Shown: positions 54,935-64,000, counted from the first letter of the stretch. The stretch is DNA of 64,000 nt from JAZBPO01 sp963691775 (GCA_963691775.1 OY829369.1:2356001-2420000); one strand, 5' to 3'. Notes: generated from the letters alone by a model not told the origin. A program made the numbers and translations.

Positions 54935-54987
54935 GCAGCGGACATCGTTGCGGGAATGCGAATTTGTCGCACCCGCGCCAATGCCTC

Positions 54988-54996
54988 TGGCATAAT
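54988..54996 (+). promoter_or_regulatory. Extended -10 promoter upstream of pckA
   Basis: TGGCATAAT resembles an extended -10 element (TG-N-TATAAT with one mismatch). A TTGTCG at 54964-54969 is 21 bases away, too far to be a standard -35. The leader to the pckA ATG would be about 120 bases. Confidence 0.45.
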
Positions 54997-55124
54997 TCGC
55001 GGCCTTTCGAAATCGGGCCACTAGACGACGTGGCATCCGACGACGGCGGCCCATCGAATTCCTGGCAGGCGCGCCCTGCATCTGCACGACTTCCCCAAGC
55101 AAGCAAATCGGACGGATCGCGAGC

Positions 55125-56687
55125 ATGGCACTGGACATCGACACGAGCGTGAGCAGAACGGTCTATACGGACCTCACCGGCGCCCAGCTCGCCGAGCTGG
55201 CGATTCTCCGCGGAGAGGCTGAGTTCTCGGCGGACGGCGCGCTCGTGGTGCAAACCGGCAAACGCACAGGCCGCTCCCCGGCCGACCGCTTTGTCGTCGA
55301 GGAGCCGGAGTCTCGCAACAATATCGACTGGGGCCCCGTGAACCGGCCGATCTCGCCGGAAATCTTCACGGCGCTCTGGGATCGGGTGTCTGCCTATCTC
55401 GGCGAGCGAGATGCCTTTGTCCAGCATCTTCACGTCGGTGCAGGCGACGTGCACTACCTCCCGATCGAGGTCACCACGGAAACCGCGTGGCACAACCTGT
55501 TCGCCCGCACCCTGTTCATCCGCCCTGAACCGTACGATCCAGCAGGCAAGCCAGCCTGGCAGATCATGAATGCCCCCGGCTTCATCTGTGACCCGGAGCG
55601 GGACGGAACGCACTCCGATGGCACGGTCATGATCAACTTTGCCGCGCGCAAAGTGCTCCTCGCAGGCATGCGCTACGCGGGTGAGATGAAGAAGTCCATG
55701 TTCGCCGTCCAGAACTACCTGCTCCCGGATGCCGACGTGCTGCCCATGCACTGTGCAGCCAACGTTTCCGAAAACGGCGAGACCTGCCTCTTCTTCGGTC
55801 TGTCCGGCACAGGCAAGACGACCCTTTCAGCAGACCCATCCTGTCGCCTGATCGGCGACGACGAACACGGCTGGGGCCCGGATACGGTCTTCAACCTCGA
55901 GGGCGGCTGCTATGCGAAGTGCATCAACCTGTCTCGCGAGAACGAACCCGTGATCTGGGACGCCATTCGCTTTGGCTGCATCGTCGAAAACGTTGTCATT
56001 GACCCGGAGACTCGGGTTCCGGATTACGCAGACTCGACGCTCACGGAGAACACGCGGGCCTGCTACCCACGAGAGAACATCGAGCTGCGCGTCGACGAGA
56101 ATCGCGCCGGTGAACCGCGCTCCATCATTTTCTTGACCTGCGATGTCTCCGGCGTGCTGCCACCGGTGTCGGTCCTGTCCAAGGAAGCTGCGGCCTACCA
56201 CTTCCTCTCGGGTTACACCGCCGCCGTCGGCTCAACGGAGATCGGCTCGACCGAGCCCTATCGCGCAACCTTCTCGACCTGCTTCGGCGCACCCTTCTTC
56301 CCGCGGCCGGCCGGGGTCTACGCCGATCTGCTGATGAAGCGCATGGATGCCTTCGGCTCTCGCGTTTATCTGGTCAACACCGGTTGGAGCGGCGGCGGCT
56401 ACGGCGTCGGCGCACGCTTCCCGATTCCGGTCACTCGCGCCATCGTGCACGCCGTCCAGTCCGGCGCGCTCGAGGACGCCGAGACCGAGTTCCTCGAAGG
56501 CCTGCAGCTCGCCGTTCCGAAGGCCGTGCCGGGCGTGGACGCCAAGTACCTGAAACCCCGTGACGCCTGGGCTGATCCCGCCGCCTACGACGCCGCAGCA
56601 CAATCGCTGATCGGCAAGTTCGTGGAGAACTTCCGCCGCTTCGACGTGGACCCGGCGATCGTCGCCGCGGGCCCGAAGCTGGCCTGA
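55125..56687 (+). CDS. pckA: Phosphoenolpyruvate carboxykinase (ATP)
   Basis: A 520-residue ATP-type PEPCK that converts oxaloacetate to PEP for gluconeogenesis. The N-terminal RTGRSPADRF segment binds substrate. The P-loop GLSGTGKTTLSADP and metal-site LIGDDEHGW motifs are intact, and the C-terminal NTGWSGGGYGVG is characteristic. Length is near the 540 of E. coli. It follows hslO by 190 bases, the known gammaproteobacterial neighbourhood. A weak 5-bp hairpin (GCGCC/GGCGC) follows the stop at 56689. Confidence 0.96.
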   Translation: MALDIDTSVSRTVYTDLTGAQLAELAILRGEAEFSADGALVVQTGKRTGRSPADRFVVEEPESRNNIDWGPVNRPISPEIFTALWDRVSAYLGERDAFVQHLHVGAGDVHYLPIEVTTETAWHNLFARTLFIRPEPYDPAGKPAWQIMNAPGFICDPERDGTHSDGTVMINFAARKVLLAGMRYAGEMKKSMFAVQNYLLPDADVLPMHCAANVSENGETCLFFGLSGTGKTTLSADPSCRLIGDDEHGWGPDTVFNLEGGCYAKCINLSRENEPVIWDAIRFGCIVENVVIDPETRVPDYADSTLTENTRACYPRENIELRVDENRAGEPRSIIFLTCDVSGVLPPVSVLSKEAAAYHFLSGYTAAVGSTEIGSTEPYRATFSTCFGAPFFPRPAGVYADLLMKRMDAFGSRVYLVNTGWSGGGYGVGARFPIPVTRAIVHAVQSGALEDAETEFLEGLQLAVPKAVPGVDAKYLKPRDAWADPAAYDAAAQSLIGKFVENFRRFDVDPAIVAAGPKLA

Positions 56688-56740
56688 AGCGCCGATCCGG
56701 CGCGCCGCAGACGCCGCCGCCGGGGCTAAGGGGCAAACAG

Positions 56741-58336
56741 GTGAAGGACGCACGCACCGCGCTGATCGGCGCGCTGGAACATATCGCGGACAGCGATCTC
56801 GCCGGCGTATGCGCGCTGCAGCGCGGTATCGAGAAAGAGGGCCTGCGCGTCACCCGCGACGGCACCCTCGCTCAGACGCCCCATCCTCGGGGCCTCGGCT
56901 CCGCGCTGACGCACCCGAACATCACCACCGACTTCTCCGAATCCCAGCTTGAGCTCATCACCGAGCCATACGCCGACGTCGACGCCTGTCTGACCAAGCT
57001 CAGCGACGTTCATCGCTGGGTCTACGCACATCTCGAGGACGAGGTCGTGTGGGGCGCGAGCATGCCCTGCGTGCTCGGTGATGACGCCAACATCCCGCTC
57101 GGCCAGTACGGCACCTCGAACGTGGGGACGGCCAAGACCGTTTACCGCCGAGGTCTAGGCCATCGCTATGGCCGAGCCATGCAGACCATCTCGGGTATCC
57201 ACTACAACTTCTCCGTTCCGAAAACGTTCTGGCGCTGGCTTGGCGATGCGACCGCGCACGGAGGCGACCTGCAGAGCCTCGCGACCGAGCGCTACTTCGG
57301 CCTGATACGGAACTTCCGCCGCCACTCCTGGCTGCTCTTCTATCTCTTCGGCGCTTCGCCGGCCGTTTGCAGGAGCTTTCTGAAAGGCCGCGAGCACAGC
57401 CTCGAAGCCTTCGATACCGGCACCCTGTACCGGCCGTACGCGACCTCGCTACGCATGGGCGGCCTCGGCTATCAGTCCGACGCTCAGTCCTCACTTCGAA
57501 TCAGCTACAACAGCCTCGCCGATTACGCGCAGACGCTCGCGCGCGGCCTCACCGAAACCTGGCCCGCGTACGAAGCGATCGGCCTGAACCTTGGCGGCGA
57601 ATTCCAGCAATTGTCGACCTCTCTGCTGCAGATCGAGAACGAGTTCTACGGAACCATCCGCCCGAAGCGAAGCACTCGCTCGGGTGAACGCCCTCTCCAC
57701 GCCCTAGGGGAACGCGGCGTCGAGTACGTCGAGGTTCGCTGCCTCGACGTGAACCCATTCCTGCCGCTCGGTATCGACGCCGAGACAATTCACTTCCTCG
57801 ACGTGTTCCTTTTGCACTGCCTGCTGACCGAAGCCGCCGAAGATTCGCCGGAGGAAATCGAGGCCCTGCAGCGCAATCGGACGGCCGCCGTTGAGCGCGG
57901 GCGCGAACCGGGCGTAGAGCTCGAAAGCCTGGACGGGCCCCGCGCCCTGAGCGCGTGGGGCGGCGAGCTGATTACGGAATGCGCGCGGATCGCACGCGTA
58001 CTCGATCGCGCCCGAGGCAACGAAGCAGCATCGCATGCGGTGGAAATACAGCGCGCCCGAATCGAAGACGCTGCTCGAACGCCCAGCGCGCGAATCCTTC
58101 AGGCCATGCGTGAAGGGGGCGTGCCCTTCTTTCGCCTTGCCATGAACGCCTCCATCGAGCATGCCGATTTCTTCCGCCACCAGCCCTTCGATGCGCAAAC
58201 CCGGGCGCGCCTTGAAGCAGAGAGCCTTACTTCCCTCGCTGACCAGCGGAAGATCGAAGCAGCAGACACAGAGGACTTCGCGAGCTACCGCCGCAGCTTC
58301 ATCGACCAGCCGCTCTTGCCCAGCGGCGGCCTCTGA
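56741..58336 (+). CDS. gshA: Glutamate-cysteine ligase
   Basis: A 531-residue proteobacterial-type (GshA group 1) ligase, the first step of glutathione synthesis. The N-terminal GIEKEGLRVTRDG and DFSESQLELITEP segments, SGIHYNFSVP and YVEVRCLDVNPF are family hallmarks. E. coli GshA is 518. A GTG start is used, with a GGGGCAAACAG leader and no strong ribosome site. It supports a glutathione-based thiol system, consistent with the three GST-type and disulfide genes in the window. acpH begins 22 bases later. Confidence 0.95.
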   Translation: MKDARTALIGALEHIADSDLAGVCALQRGIEKEGLRVTRDGTLAQTPHPRGLGSALTHPNITTDFSESQLELITEPYADVDACLTKLSDVHRWVYAHLEDEVVWGASMPCVLGDDANIPLGQYGTSNVGTAKTVYRRGLGHRYGRAMQTISGIHYNFSVPKTFWRWLGDATAHGGDLQSLATERYFGLIRNFRRHSWLLFYLFGASPAVCRSFLKGREHSLEAFDTGTLYRPYATSLRMGGLGYQSDAQSSLRISYNSLADYAQTLARGLTETWPAYEAIGLNLGGEFQQLSTSLLQIENEFYGTIRPKRSTRSGERPLHALGERGVEYVEVRCLDVNPFLPLGIDAETIHFLDVFLLHCLLTEAAEDSPEEIEALQRNRTAAVERGREPGVELESLDGPRALSAWGGELITECARIARVLDRARGNEAASHAVEIQRARIEDAARTPSARILQAMREGGVPFFRLAMNASIEHADFFRHQPFDAQTRARLEAESLTSLADQRKIEAADTEDFASYRRSFIDQPLLPSGGL

Positions 58337-58358
58337 TCGGCGGCAGGGCGCCGACGCC

Positions 58359-58967
58359 GTGAATCACCTCGCGCACCTCTATCTTTCGGGCCCCGATGGC
58401 GCACTGCGCGCCGGGGGCCTACTCGGTGACTTCGTCAGGGGCCGCCTGCGCGGCGCCTATCCATCCCGGATCGAGCAAGGCATCGCACTGCACCGGCGGA
58501 TCGACGCCATCACCGATGCGCATCCGCGACTCCGCGAGATCATCCGACGCCTCCCGCCCGCCCATCGGCGCTGGGCACCGGTGGCCATCGACGTCTTTCT
58601 CGACCATCTGCTTGCACGCGACTTTCAGGCACACGCCAGAGAATCCCTTGCCGACTTCGCCGCCGACGCACTAGAAGATCTCACCCGCTACGCGCCATTG
58701 ATGCCAGAGTCGGCACAGCGCCTTGTCACAGCCCTGCGCACCCACCGGACGCTTGAACGCTACGCTGATCCAGCGATGATCCCGCGCGTGCTCGAACGCC
58801 TGTCCACGCGTACCCGGCACAGCCGTGCGCTCCTCGCCCTCGTGGACGACTTTCCGATCATCGAAGCGGCGCTCGTCGATGCCCTTCCCATCGTGCTGTC
58901 CGATCTGGAGTCGGCGGCCCGGCCCTTCCACGCGCTGGCCGACCAACAGTTAGACTCACCCGCATGA
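58359..58967 (+). CDS. acpH: Acyl carrier protein phosphodiesterase
   Basis: A 202-residue AcpH (DUF479) protein that removes 4'-phosphopantetheine from ACP. MNHLAHLYLS at the start, GDFVRG and the HRRIDAITDAHP segment with paired His/Asp are the family's metal-site signatures of an HD-like fold. E. coli AcpH is 193. The start is GTG. It sits 22 bases after gshA and is likely cotranscribed. A small AGCGC/GCGCT hairpin with TTCGG loop follows the stop. Confidence 0.87.
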   Translation: MNHLAHLYLSGPDGALRAGGLLGDFVRGRLRGAYPSRIEQGIALHRRIDAITDAHPRLREIIRRLPPAHRRWAPVAIDVFLDHLLARDFQAHARESLADFAADALEDLTRYAPLMPESAQRLVTALRTHRTLERYADPAMIPRVLERLSTRTRHSRALLALVDDFPIIEAALVDALPIVLSDLESAARPFHALADQQLDSPA

Positions 58968-58998
58968 GCGCTTCGGGCGCTAGGCAGACGGAGACGAC

Positions 58999-59985
58999 AT
59001 GAAGGCGGTGCTATGCAAGGCCTACGGCCCCCCGGAAGACCTGGTGATCGAAGACGTTCCGGCGCCCGCATGCGGCCCCGGACAGGTGCGCATCGGCGTC
59101 CACGCCGTCGGCATCAACTTCCCCGATTGCCTGATGATCGAGGGCAAATATCAGTTCAAGCCGGAGTTCCCGTTCTCGCCGGGCGGCGAGCTCTCGGGCG
59201 AGATTCTCGAGCTCGGTGAAGGCGTGACCGGCCTGTCCATCGGTGACCGCGTGATTGCCGGCGGCGGCCACGGCGGCCTCGCCGAGGAGGTCGTGGTGAG
59301 CGCTACCGGCCTGCGCTCCGTACCCATGGGCATGTCCATGAGTCAGGCCGCGGCCTGGTCCACCACCTACGGCACCAGCTATCACGCCCTCAAGCAGCGC
59401 GGAGCATTGCAGCCCGGCGAAACCCTACTCGTGCTCGGCGCCGGCGGCGGAGTCGGCCTTGCGGCGGTCGAGCTCGGCAAGGCCATGGGCGCACGCGTCC
59501 TCGCCGCGGCCAGCAGCGAAGCCAAACGCGAAGCGGCGAAGGCTGCCGGCGCTGACGAGGTGATCGACTACTCTGACGGCGAGCTCAAGGAGAAGGTAAA
59601 GGCCCTCACCGACGGCAGGGGCGCAGACGTCATCTACGACCCGGTCGGCGGCGACTTCTTCGACCAATGCATGCGCTGCATAAACTGGAAGGGCCGCGTC
59701 CTGGTGGTCGGATTCGTCGGGGGCGAAATTCCGCGCGTACCGATCAATCTGATTCTGCTGAAGGGCTGCCAGGTCGTCGGCGTCTTCTACGGCGCCTTCA
59801 CCGGACGAGAACCAGCGGAAAACGCACAGAACTGGCGCGAGCTCGCGAACTTCTGGGAGGCTGGAAAGATCGCCCCTCTCGTGAGCCGGGCGTTCGCATT
59901 CGAGGAGCACGCGGCAGCGCTGCGCTGCTTGTCGGAGCGGGAAGCCATCGGCAAGGTGGTGGTCCGCGTGCGCGGAGACGACTGA
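58999..59985 (+). CDS. NADPH:quinone oxidoreductase-like MDR protein
   Basis: A 328-residue zinc-free medium-chain dehydrogenase. The N-terminal GroES-like domain has PGGELSGEILELGEGV and the Rossmann motif is VLGAGGGVGLAAVELGKAMG, followed by DPVGGD and RVLVVGFVGG segments typical of QOR/p53-inducible quinone reductases. It uses NADPH to reduce quinones or enones in the cytoplasm. Its stop overlaps the dsbB ATG by one base, so the two are coupled. Confidence 0.85.
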   Translation: MKAVLCKAYGPPEDLVIEDVPAPACGPGQVRIGVHAVGINFPDCLMIEGKYQFKPEFPFSPGGELSGEILELGEGVTGLSIGDRVIAGGGHGGLAEEVVVSATGLRSVPMGMSMSQAAAWSTTYGTSYHALKQRGALQPGETLLVLGAGGGVGLAAVELGKAMGARVLAAASSEAKREAAKAAGADEVIDYSDGELKEKVKALTDGRGADVIYDPVGGDFFDQCMRCINWKGRVLVVGFVGGEIPRVPINLILLKGCQVVGVFYGAFTGREPAENAQNWRELANFWEAGKIAPLVSRAFAFEEHAAALRCLSEREAIGKVVVRVRGDD

Positions 59986-60482
59986 TGCCCCCGCTGCTCC
60001 AGCCGCGCCCGCTGTTCGCGGCCATGTTCGTCGCCTCCGCGTCCCTGCTCGGCATCGCGTTCTACATGGAGTACGTCATGCTCCTCGAGCCGTGCCCGCT
60101 GTGCATGATGCAGCGCATCTGGGTCGGGATTGCCGGCATCCTCTCCCTGGGCGCCGCGCTGCACGGCAAAGGCGTGCGCTTCTGGTCCGGCCTGGTGGCA
60201 AGCGCCGCCGCCATCGGCAGCGGCTTCTCCCTTCGCCAGCTCTGGCTCCAGAGCCTGCCGCCAGATGAGGTGCCCGCCTGCGGCCCCGGTCTTTCATACA
60301 TGATCGAGGTCTTTCCGCTCTCCGAGGTCATCGAAGCGATGGTGTTCGGCACCGGGAACTGCGCCGAGGTGTCCTGGACACTCGTCGGTATATCGATTCC
60401 AGGCTGGGTGTTCATCGCTTTCGTCGGCTTCTTCGTCGGCACCGTGCTGGCCTGGCGCGGCGCAGAGCGGCCCGCGGCCTGA
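59985..60482 (+). CDS. dsbB: Disulfide bond formation protein DsbB
   Basis: A 165-residue inner-membrane protein with four hydrophobic segments. The quinone-linked pair is Cys37/Cys40 (EPCPLC) and the DsbA-interacting pair Cys99/Cys126 in the second periplasmic loop. It reoxidises DsbA and passes electrons to quinone. E. coli DsbB is 176. ATG at 59985 overlaps the preceding stop; upstream sequence in this frame is antisense-like and not used. Confidence 0.92.
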   Translation: MPPLLQPRPLFAAMFVASASLLGIAFYMEYVMLLEPCPLCMMQRIWVGIAGILSLGAALHGKGVRFWSGLVASAAAIGSGFSLRQLWLQSLPPDEVPACGPGLSYMIEVFPLSEVIEAMVFGTGNCAEVSWTLVGISIPGWVFIAFVGFFVGTVLAWRGAERPAA

Positions 60483-60492
60483 ACCAACGGTC

Positions 60493-61215
60493 ATGCGAGC
60501 GGATCATCCCAGACTCACCGCGCTCGCCGAACAGCGCATATCCGTCCTCGTGATGAATGCGAAGGGGGGCGCCGGCAAGACCACGCTCGCAACGAATCTC
60601 GCAGCGGCCTATGCCCATCACGGCGTGCCGACGGCGCTCGTCGATCACGACCCGCAGTCCAGCGCGACCCATTGGCTCGCAGCACGAGCGGAGGCTCGGC
60701 CGCAGATTCTGGGGGTCGAGGCCCATCGCTCCGGGGCCGGAGTGACTCGCGCTTTTCTCATGCGAGACGCGCACCACGCCGACCGCATCGTGATTGACAC
60801 ACCTGCTGCGCTCGCGCCAAGGCAGATGGGTCAGTGGGTTGGCGAGGCCGATCGGGTGATTGTTCCGGTACTGCCGTCGGGTATCGACATCAAGGCTGCA
60901 TCCCGCTTCATCGGCGAGCTGCTGCTCAGCCCGACCATGCGAGCCCGCCGCGTGCCGCTCGCGGTCGTCGCCAATCGCGTGCGCGCCAATACGCTCGTTT
61001 TCGAGAAGCTGAAGCGGTTTCTGAACTCATTGCACATCCCCTTCGTCACCACGATCCGAGACACACAGAATTTTGTCCGCGGTGCCGATAGTGGAGATGG
61101 GATCTTCGATGCTTCTATGCCGCAGGTGGCCACCGACCGGGAAGCCCTGCTGACGCTGATACAGTGGCTCGAAGCACCTGGAGAAATGCGAAGCCCGCGC
61201 GGGCAGCAAAGCTAG
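60493..61215 (+). CDS. ParA/MinD-family ATPase (orphan)
   Basis: A 240-residue ATPase with a deviant Walker A NAKGGAGKTT, Walker A' VDHDPQSSAT and Walker B-like RIVIDTPA. Short ParA/VirC1-like proteins of this size lack the N-terminal helix-turn-helix of plasmid ParA and position protein clusters, chemoreceptors or plasmids. No ParB or centromere-like repeat is nearby. It starts 10 bases after dsbB and may be cotranscribed with it. Confidence 0.82.
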   Translation: MRADHPRLTALAEQRISVLVMNAKGGAGKTTLATNLAAAYAHHGVPTALVDHDPQSSATHWLAARAEARPQILGVEAHRSGAGVTRAFLMRDAHHADRIVIDTPAALAPRQMGQWVGEADRVIVPVLPSGIDIKAASRFIGELLLSPTMRARRVPLAVVANRVRANTLVFEKLKRFLNSLHIPFVTTIRDTQNFVRGADSGDGIFDASMPQVATDREALLTLIQWLEAPGEMRSPRGQQS

Positions 61216-61305
61216 ACGGCAACCGCAAGCCCGGTCGTCACGCAGCTGTATCAAAAGCACTGGAAAGTTCCGCGCACGCAGCGCCGCACGCGCACCGGGA
61301 ACACC

Positions 61306-62190
61306 ATGCCTGAACTGAACATCGACCCCGAACTACCCGCCGCTCCCTATGTACGTCAGGACCCGCGCCTGAGCTACGTGGAGCCCGAACACCATTGGAG
61401 CAAACGTGCGGTCATCGATTCGCTCGAGCGCCTCTCTGGTCGCGGCAAGCTTGAGCAGATTTATCGCGAGGTGAAAGCCGAACCCTTCGATCTTGGAAAC
61501 TTCTTCACGCGCGCACTCGAGCTCGGCGCCATCGAGACAGAATTCACCACGGGAGAGGTCCGCGGCATTCCGGTGACCGGACCGCTCATTTTCTTCGGCA
61601 ACCACCCTTACGGATTGGTCGACGGCATGATCATGTGCCGACTCGCCGCGCATACGCGCGGTGAATTTCGAATCCTCCTGCACGCGCGCCTGTGCCAGGA
61701 TCCCGATCTCGCCCCTTACTTCCTCCCCGTCGACTTCGAGGAAACGAAGGCCGCAGTCAGAGCAAACATCGCGACCAAGCGCGCCGCCCTTGACACGCTG
61801 CGCCGCAACGGCACGCTCATCATCTTCCCGGGCGGCGGCGTGGCCACGGCTCCCGGCGGCTTCGGAATTGCCAGAGAACTGCCCTGGTCAACCTTCGTCG
61901 CAAAGCTCATACATCAATCGCATGCCACGGTGGTGCCGGTGTTCTTCCATGGCCAGAACAGCCGGCTGTTCCACATCGCAAGTGCAGTCAGTGAAACACT
62001 CCGCCGAGCCCTCCTGCTGTTCGAGGCGAGCAACAAGCTCGGCAAGCGTTTCCGCGTCAGCGTTGGCCAACCCATCGACTACGCGGCCATGGAATCCCTG
62101 CGATCGCGCGCGGAGCTGACGCGCTATCTTCAAGCGCGCATCGTCGAACTGGGGGGCGGCGATATCGACAGTTTCGCTCTCGATGACTAG
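61306..62190 (+). CDS. PlsC-like acyltransferase
   Basis: A 294-residue acyltransferase. The catalytic NHPYGLVD (HX4D) lies near residue 100, and IIFPGGGVATAPGG matches the glycerol-phosphate-binding FPEG block with G for E. A hydrophobic segment is limited, so it may be peripheral. The family acylates lysophospholipids or ornithine lipids. It resembles the hemolysin/OlsA-like branch more than canonical PlsC. It stands alone by spacing, 90 bases after the ParA-like gene. Confidence 0.8.
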   Translation: MPELNIDPELPAAPYVRQDPRLSYVEPEHHWSKRAVIDSLERLSGRGKLEQIYREVKAEPFDLGNFFTRALELGAIETEFTTGEVRGIPVTGPLIFFGNHPYGLVDGMIMCRLAAHTRGEFRILLHARLCQDPDLAPYFLPVDFEETKAAVRANIATKRAALDTLRRNGTLIIFPGGGVATAPGGFGIARELPWSTFVAKLIHQSHATVVPVFFHGQNSRLFHIASAVSETLRRALLLFEASNKLGKRFRVSVGQPIDYAAMESLRSRAELTRYLQARIVELGGGDIDSFALDD

Positions 62191-62229
62191 GGTCTGAGCA
62201 TCCGCCTCCCTCGCAGAGGGAACGCACCG

Positions 62230-62688
62230 ATGTCCGATCAGCTCCATGCGGAAGTCCGGATCAACGCGCTGCTGGCACGCTACGCCGACGCCGTCGTGCG
62301 CCGCGATCCCCACGACTGGATCGCAACCTGGGCGCCCGACGCCTCCTGGTTTCTCGCAGGCACCGAGATCACCGGCCGCGAGGCCATCCTCGACACCTGG
62401 CAGCGCGCCATGGCGGGCTTCCCCTTCGTGATCCACACCGTGACGCCACCGGTCCTTCGCATCGATGGCGATCAGGCGCGCGGCCGCTGCAGCGTGCAGG
62501 AAGTGCTCCGCTTACCCGACGGGGGCGCGCGCCAGATCTTCGGCGTCTATCACGACCGCTTCGTGCTGACGCAGGACTGGCACTTCGCCCACCGCCGTTT
62601 CGACGTTCTCCTGGCCCGACCGATCGATCTCGACGGCGCAGACGTGGTGCCTTGGCCCGCGGACGTCGATCCCGACTTTCTTCGCTGA
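62230..62688 (+). CDS. SnoaL-like NTF2-fold protein
   Basis: A 152-residue protein with the NTF2/SnoaL pattern: an N-terminal helix with LLARYADAVVRRD, WAPDASW, then ITGREAILDTW and a curved beta sheet with HTVTPPVLRIDGDQARGRC. These cup-shaped proteins act as isomerases, dehydratases or ring-hydroxylation beta subunits. The ribosome site is AGAGGGA. No partner is obvious. Function is unknown. Confidence 0.75.
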   Translation: MSDQLHAEVRINALLARYADAVVRRDPHDWIATWAPDASWFLAGTEITGREAILDTWQRAMAGFPFVIHTVTPPVLRIDGDQARGRCSVQEVLRLPDGGARQIFGVYHDRFVLTQDWHFAHRRFDVLLARPIDLDGADVVPWPADVDPDFLR

Positions 62689-62791
62689 GCATCGAGTTTC
62701 GCTTAAGACGTCCGCGGCGCTATCCTTCGCCGCTCTTCGAAAGACCCCCTGCCCGGCAAGACGCCGCCGCAGACTGTACTGGACCTTCCCC

Positions 62792-64000
62792 ATGACGCAC
62801 GCTCGATTCATGCGCACGCTTGCCTGGCTGTGCACCGCACTGATCTGCCTGCCCTCAAACGGCCAGATCGCCCAGACCAAAGGCAGTTTCGAGGACCACT
62901 TTCGCCAGCTCGACCAGGCACTGCCCGACCCGAACGTCTATCGAAGCGCGACCGGAGCACCGGGACCGCAATACTGGCAGCAGCGCGCCGACTACGACAT
63001 CGACGTCACCCTCGATGAGGCCGAGCGCAAGATCATCGGGCGGGAGACCATCCGCTACACGAACAACTCCCCGGAAACGCTCCGTTACGTCTGGATTCAG
63101 CTCGATCAGAATCGTTTCCGCAGTGATTCCAACGATCAGCTCACGCGCACGATCGGCACCGACGCGCGCATCAGCTATCGCCGCATGCGCGCTCAACAGT
63201 TCATGAGCACCTTCGACGGCGGTCACAAGATCACCGAGGTCTCGAGTGACGGCGGCGCGCTTGATTACGTCATCAACGGCACCCAGATGCGTATCAATCT
63301 CCCGGGCCCGCTCGACCCGGGTTCGTCCTTCGAGTTCACGATCGCGTGGAACTACCTGATCCCGGATGCCCGCTCCCTCTCACCACGCGCCGGATATGAG
63401 CACTTTCCGGAAGACGGGAATGACATTTTCCTTATCGCCCAGTGGTACCCGCGCCTTGTCGCGTTCTCCGACTACGAGGGTTGGCACAACAAGGAATTCC
63501 TCGGCAATGGCGAGTTCACCCTGGAGTTCGGCGACTTCGACGTCGCGATCACCGTGCCAGCCGATCACATCGTGTCCTCGACCGGCGTCCTGCAGAACGC
63601 GGGGCAGGTACTGACCCGCACGCAGCGCAATCGTTTGTCCGAAGCGCGCGACGCGGATCGTCCGGTGTTTGTGGTAACGCCCGAAGAAGCCCTGGAGAAC
63701 GAGGCCGAGGGCACCGATGAGACCAAAACCTGGCGCTTTTCCGCCGAGAACGTCCGTGACTTTGCGTGGGCGAGCTCGCGCAAGTTCATCTGGGATGCAC
63801 AGGGTCACGATCAGCCGAACAGCGACGGCGCACCGGAGAAGGTCATGGCCATGTCCTTCTATCCGAAGGAGGGAGAACCGCTCTGGTCTCGCTATTCGAC
63901 GCAGGCCGTCATCCACACGATGGAGGTCTACTCGCGCTACTCCTTCGCCTACCCGTACCCGACCGCGCAGTCCGTGAACGGCCCGGTAGGCGGCATGGAA
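62792..64000 (+). CDS. M1-family metallopeptidase, 3' truncated by the window
   Basis: The frame is open from ATG 62792 to the end of the window (403 codons). After a signal peptide (TLAWLCTALICLPSNG) comes the M1-type N-domain: YDIDVTLDEAERKIIGRETIRYTNNSP and RYVWIQLDQNRF. The last codons read NGPVGGME, the start of the GGME(Y) substrate-amine motif that precedes HExxH in M1 aminopeptidases. The zinc motif is outside the window. It is a secreted or periplasmic peptidase, common in marine and oligotrophic bacteria. Confidence 0.85.
   Translation, partial: MTHARFMRTLAWLCTALICLPSNGQIAQTKGSFEDHFRQLDQALPDPNVYRSATGAPGPQYWQQRADYDIDVTLDEAERKIIGRETIRYTNNSPETLRYVWIQLDQNRFRSDSNDQLTRTIGTDARISYRRMRAQQFMSTFDGGHKITEVSSDGGALDYVINGTQMRINLPGPLDPGSSFEFTIAWNYLIPDARSLSPRAGYEHFPEDGNDIFLIAQWYPRLVAFSDYEGWHNKEFLGNGEFTLEFGDFDVAITVPADHIVSSTGVLQNAGQVLTRTQRNRLSEARDADRPVFVVTPEEALENEAEGTDETKTWRFSAENVRDFAWASSRKFIWDAQGHDQPNSDGAPEKVMAMSFYPKEGEPLWSRYSTQAVIHTMEVYSRYSFAYPYPTAQSVNGPVGGME

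Overview
The window is dense, high-GC bacterial DNA from the chromosome of a gammaproteobacterium. The strongest evidence is the housekeeping block at 51.9-60.5 kb. It contains cysQ, a yrfG-like HAD phosphatase, hslR (Hsp15), hslO (Hsp33) and pckA, an order close to the yrfG-hslR-hslO-pck neighbourhood of Escherichia coli. Proteobacterial gshA, acpH and dsbB follow. TonB-dependent uptake, acyl-CoA dehydrogenases, a Baeyer-Villiger-type monooxygenase and many short-chain dehydrogenases suggest a free-living, probably aquatic or marine heterotroph. Genus cannot be decided from the sequence. No tRNA, rRNA, CRISPR array, transposase or integrase was seen.

Layout. 0-11.7 kb: a cut-off gene, a DUF3313-type lipoprotein, three SDR oxidoreductases, an MFS transporter, a flavin monooxygenase, a class III aminotransferase, a YghU-type glutathione transferase and thymidine kinase. 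12.0-25.7 kb: a nitrogen-acquisition region with allophanate hydrolase, a Rieske oxygenase, a membrane di-iron hydroxylase, an ABC transporter of the urea-carboxylase-associated type, biotin-dependent urea carboxylase, a HupE/UreJ-like membrane protein and a class IV aminotransferase. A good sigma-54 (-24/-12) promoter lies directly in front of the transporter. 25.7-38.4 kb: an APC permease, a GST, two tandem metallo-beta-lactamase-fold proteins (one with every metal ligand replaced), a paired acyl-CoA dehydrogenase, a secreted metallophosphoesterase, RecQ and a PRPP-synthetase-like protein. 38.5-41.2 kb: a TonB-dependent receptor broken by four lesions in its 5' third. 41.6-49.0 kb: a kinase-like protein, GTP cyclohydrolase II, then the most unusual locus of the window. 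49.0-51.7 kb: a sirtuin and an atypical 506-residue sigma-70 factor. 51.9-64 kb: mostly housekeeping genes, an orphan ParA-type ATPase, an acyltransferase and a truncated M1-type peptidase.

Most interesting system: 43.8-49.0 kb encodes a flavin amine oxidase with a twin-arginine export signal, an exported RidA-family protein, a di-haem cytochrome c fused to a second RidA domain, a PRISE-like reductase and two small cytochromes c. I infer a periplasmic amine dehydrogenase module. The flavoenzyme would oxidise an amine and pass electrons to cytochrome c. The RidA domains would hydrolyse the reactive imine product where it forms.

Genes are tightly coupled. ATGA- or GTGA-type overlaps occur at 7184, 12689, 13612, 15315, 19149, 23642, 53605 and 59985. 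These were used to choose starts and infer operons.
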